From Hyphochytrium catenoides (taxonomy: Eukaryota; Sar; Hyphochytriomycetes; Hyphochytriales; Hyphochytriaceae), in NCBI GenBank assembly GCA_900088475.1, contig FLMG01003917.1, positions 1 through 34,166 of the forward strand: a stretch of 34,166 bases of DNA, in the 5' to 3' direction. Each line of letters begins with the position of its first letter. The stretch's first letter is position 1. The notes beneath the pieces were generated by a model. It was given only the letters and a program-made list of their open reading frames with translations. It searched no databases and was not told the origin of the DNA. The position numbers and the translations under genes are program-made. Below are positions 11,988 to 22,993 of the stretch, in pieces.

Positions 11988-12618
11988 ATGGGTTTCAGGC
12001 CCATCCCAACATGCCTTCAGGATGACGATGTCGACATCGTCCTCTTCTCTATCGCCATTCTGTACCATACTTTTCTTGAGCTGTACATCAGGAAGGAACT
12101 GTCTGCAATAATGTTCATCTTACGTCTAGCGCCCGAAAGATCTATAAGTCATACGACAAACAAGGAGCGAGACCAAATAAATTGGCAACAGGATAAGGAG
12201 GCACAGACGGCTGCTGTAGTGATAAAGCGGGCTCAGCAGGTGGGAGAGCCCAACGGCCAAAGCATTTGTCGTACGCGAGGGCTTTTTATTGAGACCAAAG
12301 GAATCGGATAGAAGGAAGGTAACACTAGGGAGCCGTCCGGGCCCGTGTAGGAGCAGCATTACATGCGCTTGCTCACCCAGTCAAGTTGGCGGTTATGCGG
12401 ACCACTGAAGGCTCGAGTGTTAGATTAAGTCATAGGGGGACCTTTTTGCCGTCTCCCGAAACATCTTCTTCGTCGTCATCGTCACCTCCATCATCACCGC
12501 CCTTGTCGGCGTGAGCTTCAGACCTTATGTCCGCCAGAATCGACACTCTCAAGCTGCTAATAGGACCAACATCGTCGGAGTTGATAGCGTCCACACCAGC
12601 CATGGCATGTGGATGTGA
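11988..12618 (+). CDS. Possible two-exon membrane protein
   Basis: The candidate exons 11988-12239 and 12436-12618 join in phase 0 (donor CAG|GTGGGA, acceptor CATAG|GGG) to give 144 aa. The first exon has a moderately hydrophobic stretch (DIVLFSIAILYHTFLELYI) and a charged Gln/Lys-rich helix. The second has a clear transmembrane helix (NIFFVVIVTSIITALVGVSF) followed by a short polar tail. No family is recognised. The start is uncertain and part of the first exon may be chance. The transmembrane exon is the best evidence for a gene. Confidence 0.25.
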
Positions 12619-14083
12619 TCTGAAAATAGTCTCGCCAGTTATGCCTTGGATGGGTTGCCTATTTGCTCTTATAAGATTCTTGACATCAAAGATCCAACAA
12701 TTATCTTAGGCAGACATTAACGAGTAGTCTGACGCATTACTTCGACTACAGCTCCCCAACGACACATCCTCGGAGGCTAAAGCTCTAACCACACCTCTTT
12801 TAGCTCAAGCAAGAGAAAGAAGAGCAGGTTCTATCCCTATAGTTGCCCTTTTCTTCAATCAGAAGAGATGTTGGGAATGATTGACAATCAAATTCGCTTG
12901 CCATAATGCTCATCAAGCAGCAGGAGGCGAGAAGTGCTCCACGTCTGTCGATGTACAGCAGCCAGCAGAAAGACCTGTCCGCTGGGTTGCACAAGTAACC
13001 AGGAGGAGGAAGGCTTGAGACATTTCTTCTGCTCTTTCATAAACCCTGATAAAGATCGAACACGGCGCCTGCTAAACACCTACTATCGATCGATCGATGA
13101 TGTGCCTTCGTTCCGTGACCAACAACCAGATGCAAACGCAGCATCGATGATTGATCCTACAGAGAGACAGCAAAGCGTTGATGATAGTTCCACGGTCCAC
13201 GCTGGTACTCGTAGTACAACTGCGTGCCACAAAGGAGGTGAGGATGTGTGTCATTGTACAAGCTTCAAGGGTCGAGTGGGCATTCATGTTCTTGATCATC
13301 TCACTCTTGATTCATTATATTCCGAAGATGGAGCACTAGGATAGGGAATTCGTTGAGGGATGGCCCTTGATGAAGCGAACTTGATGGGAGGAAAGTAGAA
13401 CCTAGACTTGCTGCCCATCAGGCCCCACGACATAGTAGAAGTGACGTGTGAGTGCAAGAAGTGACTGATGGCAGGACACTATCCCGTGTACGCGCTCAGC
13501 GTCTGTCCAAGGAACTAGGAGTGCTGAAGTGTCAGAAGAAAGGGAAAAGTTTACCTCTTTTCGTTCTTTGCTCCCATCAAAAATCTGGTTGTCGACTAGA
13601 TAGCTCTTTGAGGTAGGTACAAGGCACCACAAGGCTTCCATGATGTGCAATACAAACAGTCCAACATTCTAACCACTGTAAGTGCATTATGATTGTCACA
13701 CCCGCGCCATTCTTCTCTTCTCGTGCAGCGCGAAGGCTGACAATAGTTTAGCTCTTACCACTACGCTCATCGCTCTTCTGTTGTCAGCTTACGACCATCA
13801 TGCGCATAGAACTATCATCACTTGTTGGTGGTTCCATCTCCTTATTATTCCGTGGTGTCTATTCTTGTTGGACACCACTGTTTCTTCTAACCCACGACGG
13901 CAGTCACTTCGGCCACACCATCCAAGAAAGCTGATGAGAGCGACAGTGTCCTTTACCCATCAGTGTCACGAACATAACCTAATTTCCTCTCTAAGACAGA
14001 CCATAATACAACGTCTCAATCAACAAGAAGAACATCAACGGACCTACGGCCAGTATCCAATCTACTACCACTGACAACAAGGG
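12619..14083. other. Gene-poor interval
   Basis: Several open frames of 60-136 codons occur on both strands (for example 12934-13344 on + and 13402-13650 on -), but none has a recognisable domain, clean splice sites or a good start. A short (ATCG)n run lies at about 13086-13100. The final part is presumably the promoter and 5' UTR of the cupredoxin gene at 14084. Confidence 0.5.
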
Positions 14084-14606
14084 ATGATGACAGTTGACGC
14101 TATAAGGACGGGCCTTTCAGTGCTTTTGCTGTTAACAGGAGTTGTCCCACGACAATGTCATGCCGCTGTGAAAACTATTGACTGGGATGATGAAAATAAA
14201 TATTCTCCGATGACAGCTAGTCTTGGTGACACGCTGTCTTTCTCTATCGCAGGAAAGGACGATTGGGTCCAACTTTTACCCGATATGAAAGCTTTCCAAG
14301 CCTGTGACTTTAAGAATGCGGTTGCTANNNNNNNNNNNNNNNNNNNNNNNNNNNNNNNNNNNNNNNNNNNNNNNNNNNNNNNNNNNCAAAGCAAAGAACT
14401 TTAAGCTTCAGGTGACAGTTACGGGTGGTGGTAGCACCACTGGAACAGCCACAGGAAGTTCTTCAACCGCAGGCACCAAGAGCTATTCTACAGCAGTACC
14501 ACCCTCGTCATCCGCCTCCTCCCTCATCCTGGCTCCTCTAACGACACTATGTGCATACCTGCTTACTTCACTCACAACTCTGTTGGCTGCTAATGCAGAC
14601 TACTAA
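14084..14606 (+). CDS. GPI-anchored cupredoxin (phytocyanin-like) surface protein, interrupted by an assembly gap
   Basis: The N-terminus (MMTVDAIRTGLSVLLLLTGV..) is a signal peptide with likely cleavage after CHA. The next part matches a phytocyanin fold: a GDTLSFSI strand, then DDWVQLL, then the family-typical ACDFKNA where the Cys forms a structural disulfide. After the gap, KNFKLQVTV fits the last strand. A Ser/Thr/Gly-rich stalk and a hydrophobic C-terminus (LAPLTTLCAYLLTSLTTLLA) look like a GPI-anchor signal. Blue-copper members usually have His at the position held by Asp in KDDWVQ, so copper binding is doubtful here; the other ligands fall in the gap. The two sides are in different frames if the 59 Ns are literal, so the gap size is wrong or it hides an intron. 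The protein is predicted to sit on the outer cell surface. Confidence 0.7.
14328..14386. other. Assembly gap (59 Ns)
   Basis: An unresolved run of N lies inside the cupredoxin coding region. It removes the segment expected to hold the Cys/His copper ligands of the fold. Confidence 1.
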
Positions 14607-14677
14607 TGGAGCGTCGTAGCACCGATAGACATCTCCTTCTCTGTAGTTTTCTCTTCTTTCTTTATGTTTTTGATGTC

Positions 14678-14723
14678 CTTCCACCACGATAGCGTAACTA
14701 CTTCCACCACGATAGCGTACCTA
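14678..14723 (+). repeat. 23-bp tandem repeat, two copies
   Basis: CTTCCACCACGATAGCGTA is repeated within two 23-bp units (14678-14700 and 14701-14723) that differ at one base. It lies about 70 bp after the cupredoxin stop, probably in its 3' UTR. Confidence 0.9.
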
Positions 14724-14783
14724 CCATTTATGTCCTTTTATAATAACCCCGTTGTTCTTCATAATTAACTACCCTCGTAGATA

Positions 14784-14972
14784 ATGGAGGCCCTACTAGA
14801 AGAGCTAGTAATCAATAAGCACGCAGCTATGAGAAGGCTGTTGTGCTTCTTCCAGTACATTCAAGCAAGGGAGACTATGATTCTTATAGCATATGCGAGG
14901 TCAAACCCTTTTAGATCAGAATGGAGGCTTGCTGCTGCTAGCATATGGTACCTGCTGACCGCGTCTTTCTAA
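14784..14972 (+). other. Short open frame of doubtful status
   Basis: This 62-codon ATG frame (MEALLEELVINKHAAM...) has a Leu/Arg-rich helical composition. It abuts the first 94-bp repeat unit. There are no relatives I recognise, no splice context and no strong start signal, so it is most likely chance. Confidence 0.15.
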
Positions 14973-14973
14973 T

Positions 14974-15161
14974 AATACAAGCCACACGTGATGATGCAGT
15001 CACTCATCAGTGATTCAATTGGGAGGATAAGCAGGGAGAGAGGAATCGCTAGTGAGGCTCCCTACACAATACAAGCCACACGTGATGATGCAGTCACTCA
15101 TCAGTGAACATTTGAGAGGATAAGCAGGGAGAGAGGAATTGCTAGAGAGAGAAGCAGATCG
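14974..15161 (+). repeat. Tandem duplication of a ~94-bp unit
   Basis: Unit 1 starts at 14974 and unit 2 at 15068. The first 40 bases are identical, beginning AATACAAGCCACACGTGATG, and a second block with GAGGATAAGCAGGGAGAGAG is nearly identical; a short spacer and the ends have diverged. Each unit contains CACGTG and a TGATGA...TCATCA inverted repeat with a 9-nt loop. Confidence 0.9.
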
Positions 15162-15454
15162 TTCCCTACAAGCTCAAGCTCTAGTGCATGGTGGGCCATT
15201 TTAGAGGCGTGAATCAAGTTCAGAACCACACCGTCTGATAATTGCACACCGTCCTTTCCGAGATTGCGACATCGTTCTTCCTCCATTGGGAGCGAGCACA
15301 AGGATACAAGGTCATCCATCTTATAATTGATGTCGAAGCCATTGACTTCAACATTGTCTGTATGGGTCCCAGCAATAAAGTTGGCTGATGGCAACAGACA
15401 GGGGGTGCGACCGTCTAGTGGTAGTCTAGCGGGTCCGGAACTGGTTGGCTGCAT
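15101..15454 (-). CDS. Uncharacterised open frame, possible gene
   Basis: This minus-strand frame has a true ATG and 117 codons. The middle (...VEVNGFDINYKMDDLV...) and the C-terminal hydrophobic helix (NDLLLSLAIPLSLLILSNVH) look protein-like. The last ~20 codons overlap the second 94-bp repeat unit, so the C-terminus, if real, was made or altered by that duplication. I recognise no family, and a chance frame is possible. Confidence 0.3.
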   Translation of the reverse strand: MQPTSSGPARLPLDGRTPCLLPSANFIAGTHTDNVEVNGFDINYKMDDLVSLCSLPMEEERCRNLGKDGVQLSDGVVLNLIHASKMAHHALELELVGNDLLLSLAIPLSLLILSNVH

Positions 15455-16182
15455 GCTAGCTATGCAAGGCAGGCCTGCTGGCTGCTCTCAGAACCCGACG
15501 AACGCATCTCAGCTTTACAGCGGTGAGCCCAACACATTGATCAATGCTGCTTTACTCCCTCTTCTTTTCTTTGATACGTCTCCATGAGCTAAGGACAACA
15601 CCACGACTCCGCGGCGCATTCTGATAGAGCTCTTCTGATCCTAAAAGCCATCTGGATCTAAACCCCAGTTCTACTCGCTAGCTGACAGTAATGCATTCTA
15701 TTACTACTGGCCGACATTTAGGCACCACAAATACACCGTGTAGGAAAAAAGTGTCAAATGAGACCTGTTTACTCTTTGGTAACGGACAATGCTGATACTG
15801 TAGTAGTAGTAGTCAAGTGTATATTGCGTGTACACCCTTTACTACTGGGGTAGGGCTGGAGGAGGAGGTGATGTTGAAGCTTCGGAGGCGATGTTCTGAA
15901 GGTTCGAGCGGCAGAAGAAGTCTGGATGGCAGGTAAGGCGGAGACTGGACGAGAACGCGACGACAAAGGCCACCATGGCTTAGCAGAAGAAACAGAATAG
16001 GAGAAGAGTGAGAGAAGAGGATGGCTTGTGGAGAAGCAAAGGGACATGTTTCTTGGCTAGGGTGGGCATGCACTCTGCAATAAGATTCGAGACCATGTGG
16101 CTATGAACAGCTTCTTGATGTCTACAGCGGTAGCGATTCGCATGTACCTCGGTGCTCTAAGAGGGGTCCGGGAGGCGTAGGG
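15455..16182. other. Upstream region of the glycosyltransferase gene
   Basis: No supported gene. Overlapping minus-strand frames at 15769-16073 are Ser/Pro-rich and arise from pyrimidine-rich sequence and a TAG/TAC triplet run (about 15801-15813). It is probably promoter and 5' UTR. Confidence 0.45.
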
Positions 16183-19100
16183 ATGGGGGCATGGTATTGT
16201 TTGTTGCTGGTGCTAACTTTGTCATGGCTCGTGAGAGCCGAAAGGAGCCACCGAGTGACTCTTAAGTTTTCACCAGAGGCCGTTCGTCCACCACAATTTG
16301 GACCAATAAAGAAGGCAAGGTTCAGGATGTGCCTTCCCGACTTTAGGATCATAGAAGATGACCTCTATCAGCCTTACACTTCTTTCTTCATTGCTTCGCA
16401 TTACGTCTCTTTCTTTCCTTTGCCCATCCGCTCATTCCTTTTCTCGGCGCTCACTCTCTTCGGTGCTATGTCTTCTAACTTGGGCGTGGAGCTCACCTAT
16501 CTCCCCTCAGTTCTGTTTCGTAGTCAATAATGAGACGTCTCGTTCTCTTTGTACGGACCATGGCCAGTTGGTGGTCGACAATCTGCAAGCTGGGAAGCAT
16601 CTCTTAGACCTCAAGGTACCCTTGACCCTTGACAATATACCCTGCCCGTTTACAGTCGCCCTATTCCGTCTTTGTGTATTTCCTTCACCATTCGGTCCCT
16701 ATAACTTGGTTTTGAAAGTCGCTCTCTGTAAACCTAGCTTCTGCCCGGCGACCAGAGCTCCAAGGATGCCTACTGTAGGCACTATGAGCTGGAGGTATCT
16801 TCAACCGGTGAAGCGGCTCAACTCATAGAGAGGGAACAGGGAGTCTGCAGTCTGGAAGGTACATAAAGCAAAGCTACATTGCCTTGATAGCTCCCGCAAA
16901 GGCGCACTTACAGCCATAAAGCTTTCCTTCCTTCAAGAAATGGGCCCCTAATTTACCACTTCCTGAACTTCTCCGTTATACTGTTAGATGGAGACAGAGC
17001 GGTGACAGGGGCAGATGTAGTCCAATCTCGCGTCCCCTTAGCTAGGACGTTTGAACTGGACCTTCCTCTTACATTTGACAAAGTGAAAGCTGACAGAAAG
17101 AGCTCTGAGGTAATGGAAAGATAACAAGAGGGAGTAAAGAGCAAAAATGGAAGAACGTCCAAGACCATCCGCAAAAGAGAGAGACGAATAATAACCCGCG
17201 GATTCTCTAGGGCAGTACGGGCGGTTGGATGGCACCAGGGCTTCAACGTCCCAGGAGCTAATAGATTGAACTATCACAATCCACAGCAAGTACTGAACGA
17301 AAGCGCATCCACTAACATTAGTGTCCGACCTCTAGGTTTGCGTCCACAGCAGCGGTGGCTTCGAAGCAGGGTGCTACCCGGCGTCAGGGGGTTCACTTAA
17401 AGCTCAAGCTAAAAGGGGCATCTATATCTTTGACATCGCGGTAGGAGAGACACACTATATTGCGAACCTTTTTCTCTGTGGAAGATCCATTACCTGACCT
17501 GATTTTCTTCTTCTTTGTGGCTCCGATACAGCTGAGGAGCTTGCAAGATGAGAGGAGCGTAATCTCCAGGAGCAAGCACCTACTTGCGGTAGATCCCCAC
17601 GGTATGATCATGGACATATGGGGCTTCCTGTCCTTTTCGACTTACTTCGTGGTTCATCGTATATTGTCTTCCTCTATCCCACGGTCACTATGGTTTCTGA
17701 ACTAATGAGGTTTCTTTTGGCATCAGTTTCTAACAATGCGACTGCAGGGTGCAAGACAGATTTGCCTGTGGAACTCCTTCCAACTTCAGCCCCTTACATC
17801 TTGTACGGCAAGTCCAATAGTCTCCTCGTGAGCCTCCTCCTCCCAAGTGTTCCTTGGAGTCTCCTTGCACCCTCTATTGCACTACTCCTTTCTGAGGTGA
17901 TCTCTCACACCTTATATCACCTCTCACTTTCAGGCTGGACCCCACGCTGAACGATACCGTCGTCTACTCAAAGGAGTCTTGTCTATTGATGTTTCTCTTC
18001 AATGGAGGAGGAAGACGTAGTGGGCAGGCAAAGCAGAGAGACCTTTTACCAGGAGACGAGAGAGGACCTACTGAGGAATTCCAGTTGGGCCGTGATTTGT
18101 ACTTGGGCTTTGAGGTCATGGGGGCTAGCACTCAGAAGCTTATGCAAGACACGAGGGAGGCCACTTTATCTCCTTGCATCTTTGGTGAGCTTTACCTGCT
18201 TTTCAGATACGCCGCAATGATCCTTGATGTTAACCCCTTGCGCCTTCATTTCTCTGTGTATTAAGCTTGTTCCATCTCTCGGCTTACGTGCTATCTCACT
18301 TATCTCACCATGTTCATGTAGGAACTCTTGGGGTTGCGCTCTCACTCCACCTGCGAAATGGGACGCCTATAGCTCCCACCTCCTCAGTGTTGTTCCACAA
18401 TTTGCCCACAATCCAAGAAGCGGATGGAATGCGCCTTAGTCGAAACACTACCACCTCCCTAGCCCTTCCTCTGCCTTTGCAGGTGGTGCTTAGCTCATAG
18501 GGCCATATAATGGCTTGTACTCCTTGTCGTACGCTTCGGTTTACCTCCGCCATAATCTTCTCCTCCGTCCTACTCTCTTTGAATCACATCCTCTTATCTA
18601 GGTGCTTGTGGAGTCTAATCCTCTAATGTGCCCTTGATGTCAACCCCATTAGATCTCCTTCATGCTAACGTTCTTACTCCTGGTTGCCACCATGGTTCTG
18701 TAACATCAGGGGGCAAATAACCATAAGGGGGATGCTCGAAGGGTTCCTACGAGGCTTCTTTTCGTAGGACGACTTCGGTTCGACGGGCAGAAGCAATTAT
18801 GGTTGGATCAAATGGAGGCAATCCACAACCATAACAGAAGAATCAGGGATGGGCACAGCCTACCGATGAAAGGACTTGAAGATCACATGAAGTGGCAAGA
18901 CATTGAATTGATTCCACGGCTTTTCGAGCTTGGCTTCCTCTCTTTTTCCTCTGTTGAGGAGGAAAGAGCATCTAGTGGCGGGGCATTCATGCTAGACAAA
19001 TTGAGGTCTCTAGGGGTTCGCATTGAAGGGGTCCCAATAACGGTCAGTTCAAGGGTAGTCTCTCCGGCCATTAGTGGGCCTTTCGGTTCCTCCCCATTAT

Positions 19101-21541
19101 TATCTGCGAGAGTGCTTCGGCCACTGATCTAAGCTGCTTTGTGACTTATGCAGCTACCAGAGTCGCAGACTAAAGGCTTGAACGCTGCGGGTGTGAAGAA
19201 TGTGGTCCTTGGTCACCTAAAACTAGCAATTAAGGCCTGGAGGATGCTTAGGGTTGAAAGAAGGCGAGAAGAGAACCACGGTGACTGTGGCGATCTCCAT
19301 CCTCTGGATAGAGAAGAGATTTTTGCCCTTCTGCCCTCATCTCCCTCTTTCACGCGCGCGGTCCTAGAACGCGTGACTGCTGCCTTCCGCAGACTGGATG
19401 TAAGTGGGACCACGTGGCACGGCGTTAAGTTCAAATTATCTGTAGTCGACCTCCGCCTAACGCACTTATTATCTGTCCTTTCCTCACTCTATGGTGCAGC
19501 CTGACATAGTCTCCATGTACAATAGTCTAGGGGAGCCTTTCGATGAGGTATTGCGTCTGCTCTCTCAAGCATATTCACTCCAAACCGCTAGCTTCTTCCT
19601 ACTCCACCTTATTAGGGGGTAGCTGGTTAATCTCTATTTCTAACATGCAACCTACGTTATTGTATGTATTGCTTGCCACTTGCTACACTACTCTTACCTC
19701 TGAGTCTGTCCTGCCTTGTCCTGTCTTCTAAGTAAGTTCAAGGTTCACCTCTCATAGATATGACAATGCAACTCCACATCATGCAGGTCCTAATATGCTG
19801 TGCGAGGCTTGCAGGCGCAAAGAGGGTGGTGCTTGAAATGCCCACGTTGTCTCCAAACAGCCAAAGTCTGGACCTCATAATTGCTCCTTCACACTACGTC
19901 AAGTATCATAAGGTAGCTCATCCGCTCATTCCCACTCCAATCCTCCTTCTTGTGCTGCTCCTCTGTCTTATCTCAGCCGCCATACCCTTTTCCGTCCATT
20001 TAAAGGTTTCGGGTCTGTCTTGGAAATAGAGTCCTGGCCCTCAGTTCCTCTAGTACTCTGACTAATCAGTTTTTTCGTGGGGCGAATGACGCCACCGAAA
20101 TTCTACTCTAGAACCCTTAGCCTTCTTCTGATACCACCACATCTCGTTCCTCAAAACGTGTAGTCTGTCAAGGTTGCAACGGAGAAGACTCGGTCGCTCG
20201 TGCATGTTATAACTCCAGGACTGCACCGGCATAAGGTGGAGTGTGATTCAGACAAAAAAGTGCACAAGAAGGAGATAGACAAACTCAGAATTTGGCTGGG
20301 TGAAGGACGTCGGAGGTTGCACTTCTCGCAACCTGAATCTTTCAACTCCTTGGAGCTCTGGGATAGTCCTGGAGGGCAACAGAGCAATTGCTGGGGAAGG
20401 AGGAACCAGAACGGCGAAGGAGAGAATAACTTGTCCATGACCCGTCGCCCAACAGTGGTTGGCACTGTTTCTCGAATGGACCCAGAAAAGGCGGTTGGAT
20501 TAGTCCTTCACAGTTTAAGGATACTTTCTCAGTCAACCTCACATGATGTTAGAGCTCTTATTGTGGGTGGTGGGCCTCTGCTTCCCTATCTGAAGGAGCA
20601 AGCCGCAAGGCTAGATGTTCAAGACCGAGTGTACTTTGCGGTATGCTACTTGGGCATATGTTCCCTTGGACACTCATCATCCCTGGCACTATCTCCTCTC
20701 CCCAGCTATCAGTCCCTGCATCTAGGGAGGCTATCTTCGTCCTTTTGCTTTCGTTCTTCTTCTCTTTGAAGTTGCTTTGGGAACCTGCGACACTTCTCTT
20801 CCTTGTCCTCCCAAGGACCTTGTAGTGTAGGGTGGGCCTAAAACTTTCCTGCGTCAGGGTCCGGTGTTCGACGGCCTTGGGTGCTACTTAGAAGCTATGG
20901 ACATCTTCGTCAATCCCTCTCTCGCCGAGGAGACATTCTGCTTGGCTAACATAGAAGCTATGGCTGTTGGGCTGCCCGTCGTATCCTTTGGTAGGCACTC
21001 CTCCCACTGTCCTCCTTTTAAGGCTGGGTTCTCTCCTCCATTTCTTTCTCTTGAGCCATTTGCCACCGTTTAGCTATGCCTTTCTTTGTCGACCGTCCCG
21101 TTTGGGCCGTCAGATAGCCGGGACTAGCTCCTGGGATACTCTGAGAATGCTTATTACTTACCTCTTCTCATTGCGCGCTGCACTCTAGCAGTCTAATAGG
21201 CCCTAGCTGGGCAACCTTCACCCTCCTTCCACACAGTTTAGAGTTGTCAGCTTTATGGTAACCCTCCTTTTTGCGTTTTTGTAGGTCTTGGGGGCCAGGG
21301 AGAGTATCTTAGGCACGAGGAAAATAGCTTGATAGTACATAATGTCTCGGTGGACGCGCTCGCTGCATCTCTCGCCCAATTGATCAAGGATCCAGGACGC
21401 GCACGGAGGATGGGGAGGAATGGGAAAGAGCTAGTACGGGACAAGTACCAGCTAGATCGCACCAAGAAGGAGTATCTGGCAATGTATCATGCGCTAATGG
21501 CAGATGACGAGGCTGAGGTAAAGGGAGAGGATAAGGCTTGA
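16183..21541 (+). CDS. GT4-family glycosyltransferase with secretory leader and N-terminal beta modules
   Basis: Sixteen exons: 16183-16314, 16511-16615, 16756-16858, 16988-17109, 17336-17440, 17532-17588, 17748-17827, 17934-18184, 18322-18482, 18710-19042, 19154-19399, 19500-19547, 19787-19912, 20164-20640, 20858-20990, 21285-21541. Phases all match; 911 aa. Intron 1 is GC-AG. Residues 1-19 are a signal peptide or anchor, so the protein enters the secretory pathway. Two similar beta modules follow (about 20-90 and 125-195), sharing a [FV]C[FV]...C...G....D pattern (FCFVVNNETSRSLC and VCVHSSGGFEAGC). The GT-B fold spans about 373-911: RLLFVGRLRFDGQK (about 387), an IIAPSHYV motif, VITPG (about 638-642), VVGTVSRMDPEKAVG, and the EX7E nucleotide-sugar motif E807-E815 in EETFCLANIE. 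It should transfer a sugar from a nucleotide-sugar donor; acceptor unknown. A donor at 21518 and an exon 21607-21750 offer an alternative 951-aa C-terminus. Exons 6-8 are less certain. Confidence 0.85.
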
Positions 21542-21606
21542 TATCTGAGCTCCAGTCACACTGGATAAAAACTTGCAAAGAGCTCATACTATTTTGAGTT
21601 GTAGAG

Positions 21607-21750
21607 CAAGCTATAAGTGCGGAGGAGTTCGCCCCATCTTGGACTGGCCTTGCCCAAATGCTTTCCGAGACTGCAAGGCCACTATTGGCGGCCTCTGATG
21701 CGTTGTCAAGAGCCAACACAGATAGAATTCTATTCTACTTCTACCCGTAG
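21607..21750 (+). other. Alternative 3' exon of the glycosyltransferase gene
   Basis: The donor GAG|GTAAAG at 21518 and the acceptor TAGAG| at 21606 join in phase 0. They would replace the last 8 codons (VKGEDKA, stop) by 47 protein-like codons (QAISAEEFAPSWTGLAQMLS...) ending in TAG. The intron would be 89 nt. The region is also open in two other frames, so transcript data are needed. Confidence 0.35.
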
Positions 21751-22013
21751 CCTTGCCTTGACGATGTTCCAAAGATCTCCATCATTGGGCTGCATTACAT
21801 ACATTACTCTCGGGTTCAGCGATAGACTTGTACTCTTGTAAATAACATCAGAATGGTAATTCACCTTTTGTATAGTAGCCCTGGCTATTACTACTTAACA
21901 AAGGCTTTGCTTATACTGTACAGTTACAGTAGCTGTGCAGCCTCGGGCTTCCTTGAGCTCTGATGACTGATGACAGATGGACAGATGGTACTCTATTCTT
22001 ATAGTTCTATACG

Positions 22014-22043
22014 GAGAGGTGGCACTCGAGAGAAACACCTCTC
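22014..22043. other. Short perfect hairpin
   Basis: GAGAGGTG and CACCTCTC form an 8-bp stem with a 14-nt loop. It lies between the glycosyltransferase and the next gene and could be a 3'-UTR structure; its function is unknown. Confidence 0.6.
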
Positions 22044-22128
22044 ACAAGAGGCAAGAGGTAGCTGAGTGGAGAATAAAGGAGAGTTGTTGGCTCTTGGAGA
22101 CACCCTTGCGAGGCTGACAAGGGTCTAG

Positions 22129-22599
22129 CGGGAGACTCTATCTCGAGGTGTACATCGGCAGCTACATCGGCTATCGCATCACGGCCTGTGAAGACAGCAA
22201 GCTAGCAGGAGTTTGTCTCTTTTTCTCTCGAGGTCATGAAGCTTACAAGCAAACATTCTGCTTCCATGAGACAGATAAGACTGTCTTTGGCGCCCATCTT
22301 TCGGTAAGGGCACAATGCCTGCTTTCCACCTTCAGCACGTCCTGATTTGGAAGGTCCTTATCTCCTTCAAGTCTCTCACGCTTCCTTCTTCTGACTGATT
22401 ACTCAACTGCGTGGTTCACTGTCCTGTAGGTGACAGAGGCTCTCAGTCTAATCCTCTTTTGCTAACTCCCTCCGACCTGTGGTCCTATGTGTAGACGCCA
22501 AAAGGTCTGCACTGTACCGCTAGTGCGATGGGATGCTCAGTCGCCATCATTTTCTCTATGGTCACACTTGTCACAGCACCGGCCCAGAAACCGAGATGA
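22129..22599 (+). CDS. 3' part of a small protein with a C-terminal hydrophobic helix
   Basis: Two exons, 22129-22303 and 22495-22599, join in phase 0. The first encodes a Cys- and aromatic-rich segment (LYLEVYIGSYIGYRITACED, then ...GVCLFFSRGHEAYKQTFCF...). The second ends ..CSVAIIFSMVTLVTAPAQKPR, a hydrophobic helix plus a short basic tail. Upstream exons and the start codon were not found; 21751-22128 contains no convincing candidate. The family is unknown. The four or five cysteines and hydrophobic end could suit a secreted or membrane-attached protein. The acceptor at 22128 is weak. Confidence 0.35.
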
Positions 22600-22993
22600 T
22601 CATCGACTGTAAGAGTAACTTGATAGGCAGCTCTCGACCATATTTAGATAGACTGCCTCACTAGAGTGCATCGTAAATTCCCCTCACCCTTCCCTTCTAC
22701 CGCATCTTCCCTTACATTCTCTATCTTTAGATACGGCAAGCCTCTCGCAGCTCTTTTCACCTCCGCAGCACTTCTTGCAGCACTTCCTCAGGTCAGAGTA
22801 GTGGGACAGGTGAAGGAAATGAGAGCCAGAGGTACATGCATTGACCTAGAGTTAAAGTGTCGACTTTTCCCAATGCGAGACCATAACGAACTGCAAAAGG
22901 GTTGAAAGGGTTAAGACCAACGGAGGCAGTAGAAGAGCTGGAAAAGCGCTGTGGCAGAGATGAAACCAATTAGACGGTTATCTCACAAAGTAC
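22600..22993. other. Upstream region of the UMP-CMP kinase gene
   Basis: A hydrophobic frame (KPLAALFTSAALLAALPQ, about 22735-22793) follows an acceptor-like CTTTAG, but it has no start codon or partner exon in matching phase. I see nothing firm. Confidence 0.4.

Noticed and set aside
12934-13344. 136-codon frame on the plus strand
   Set aside because: It begins with GTG, has no recognisable domain and no supporting splice sites, and includes an ATCG simple repeat.
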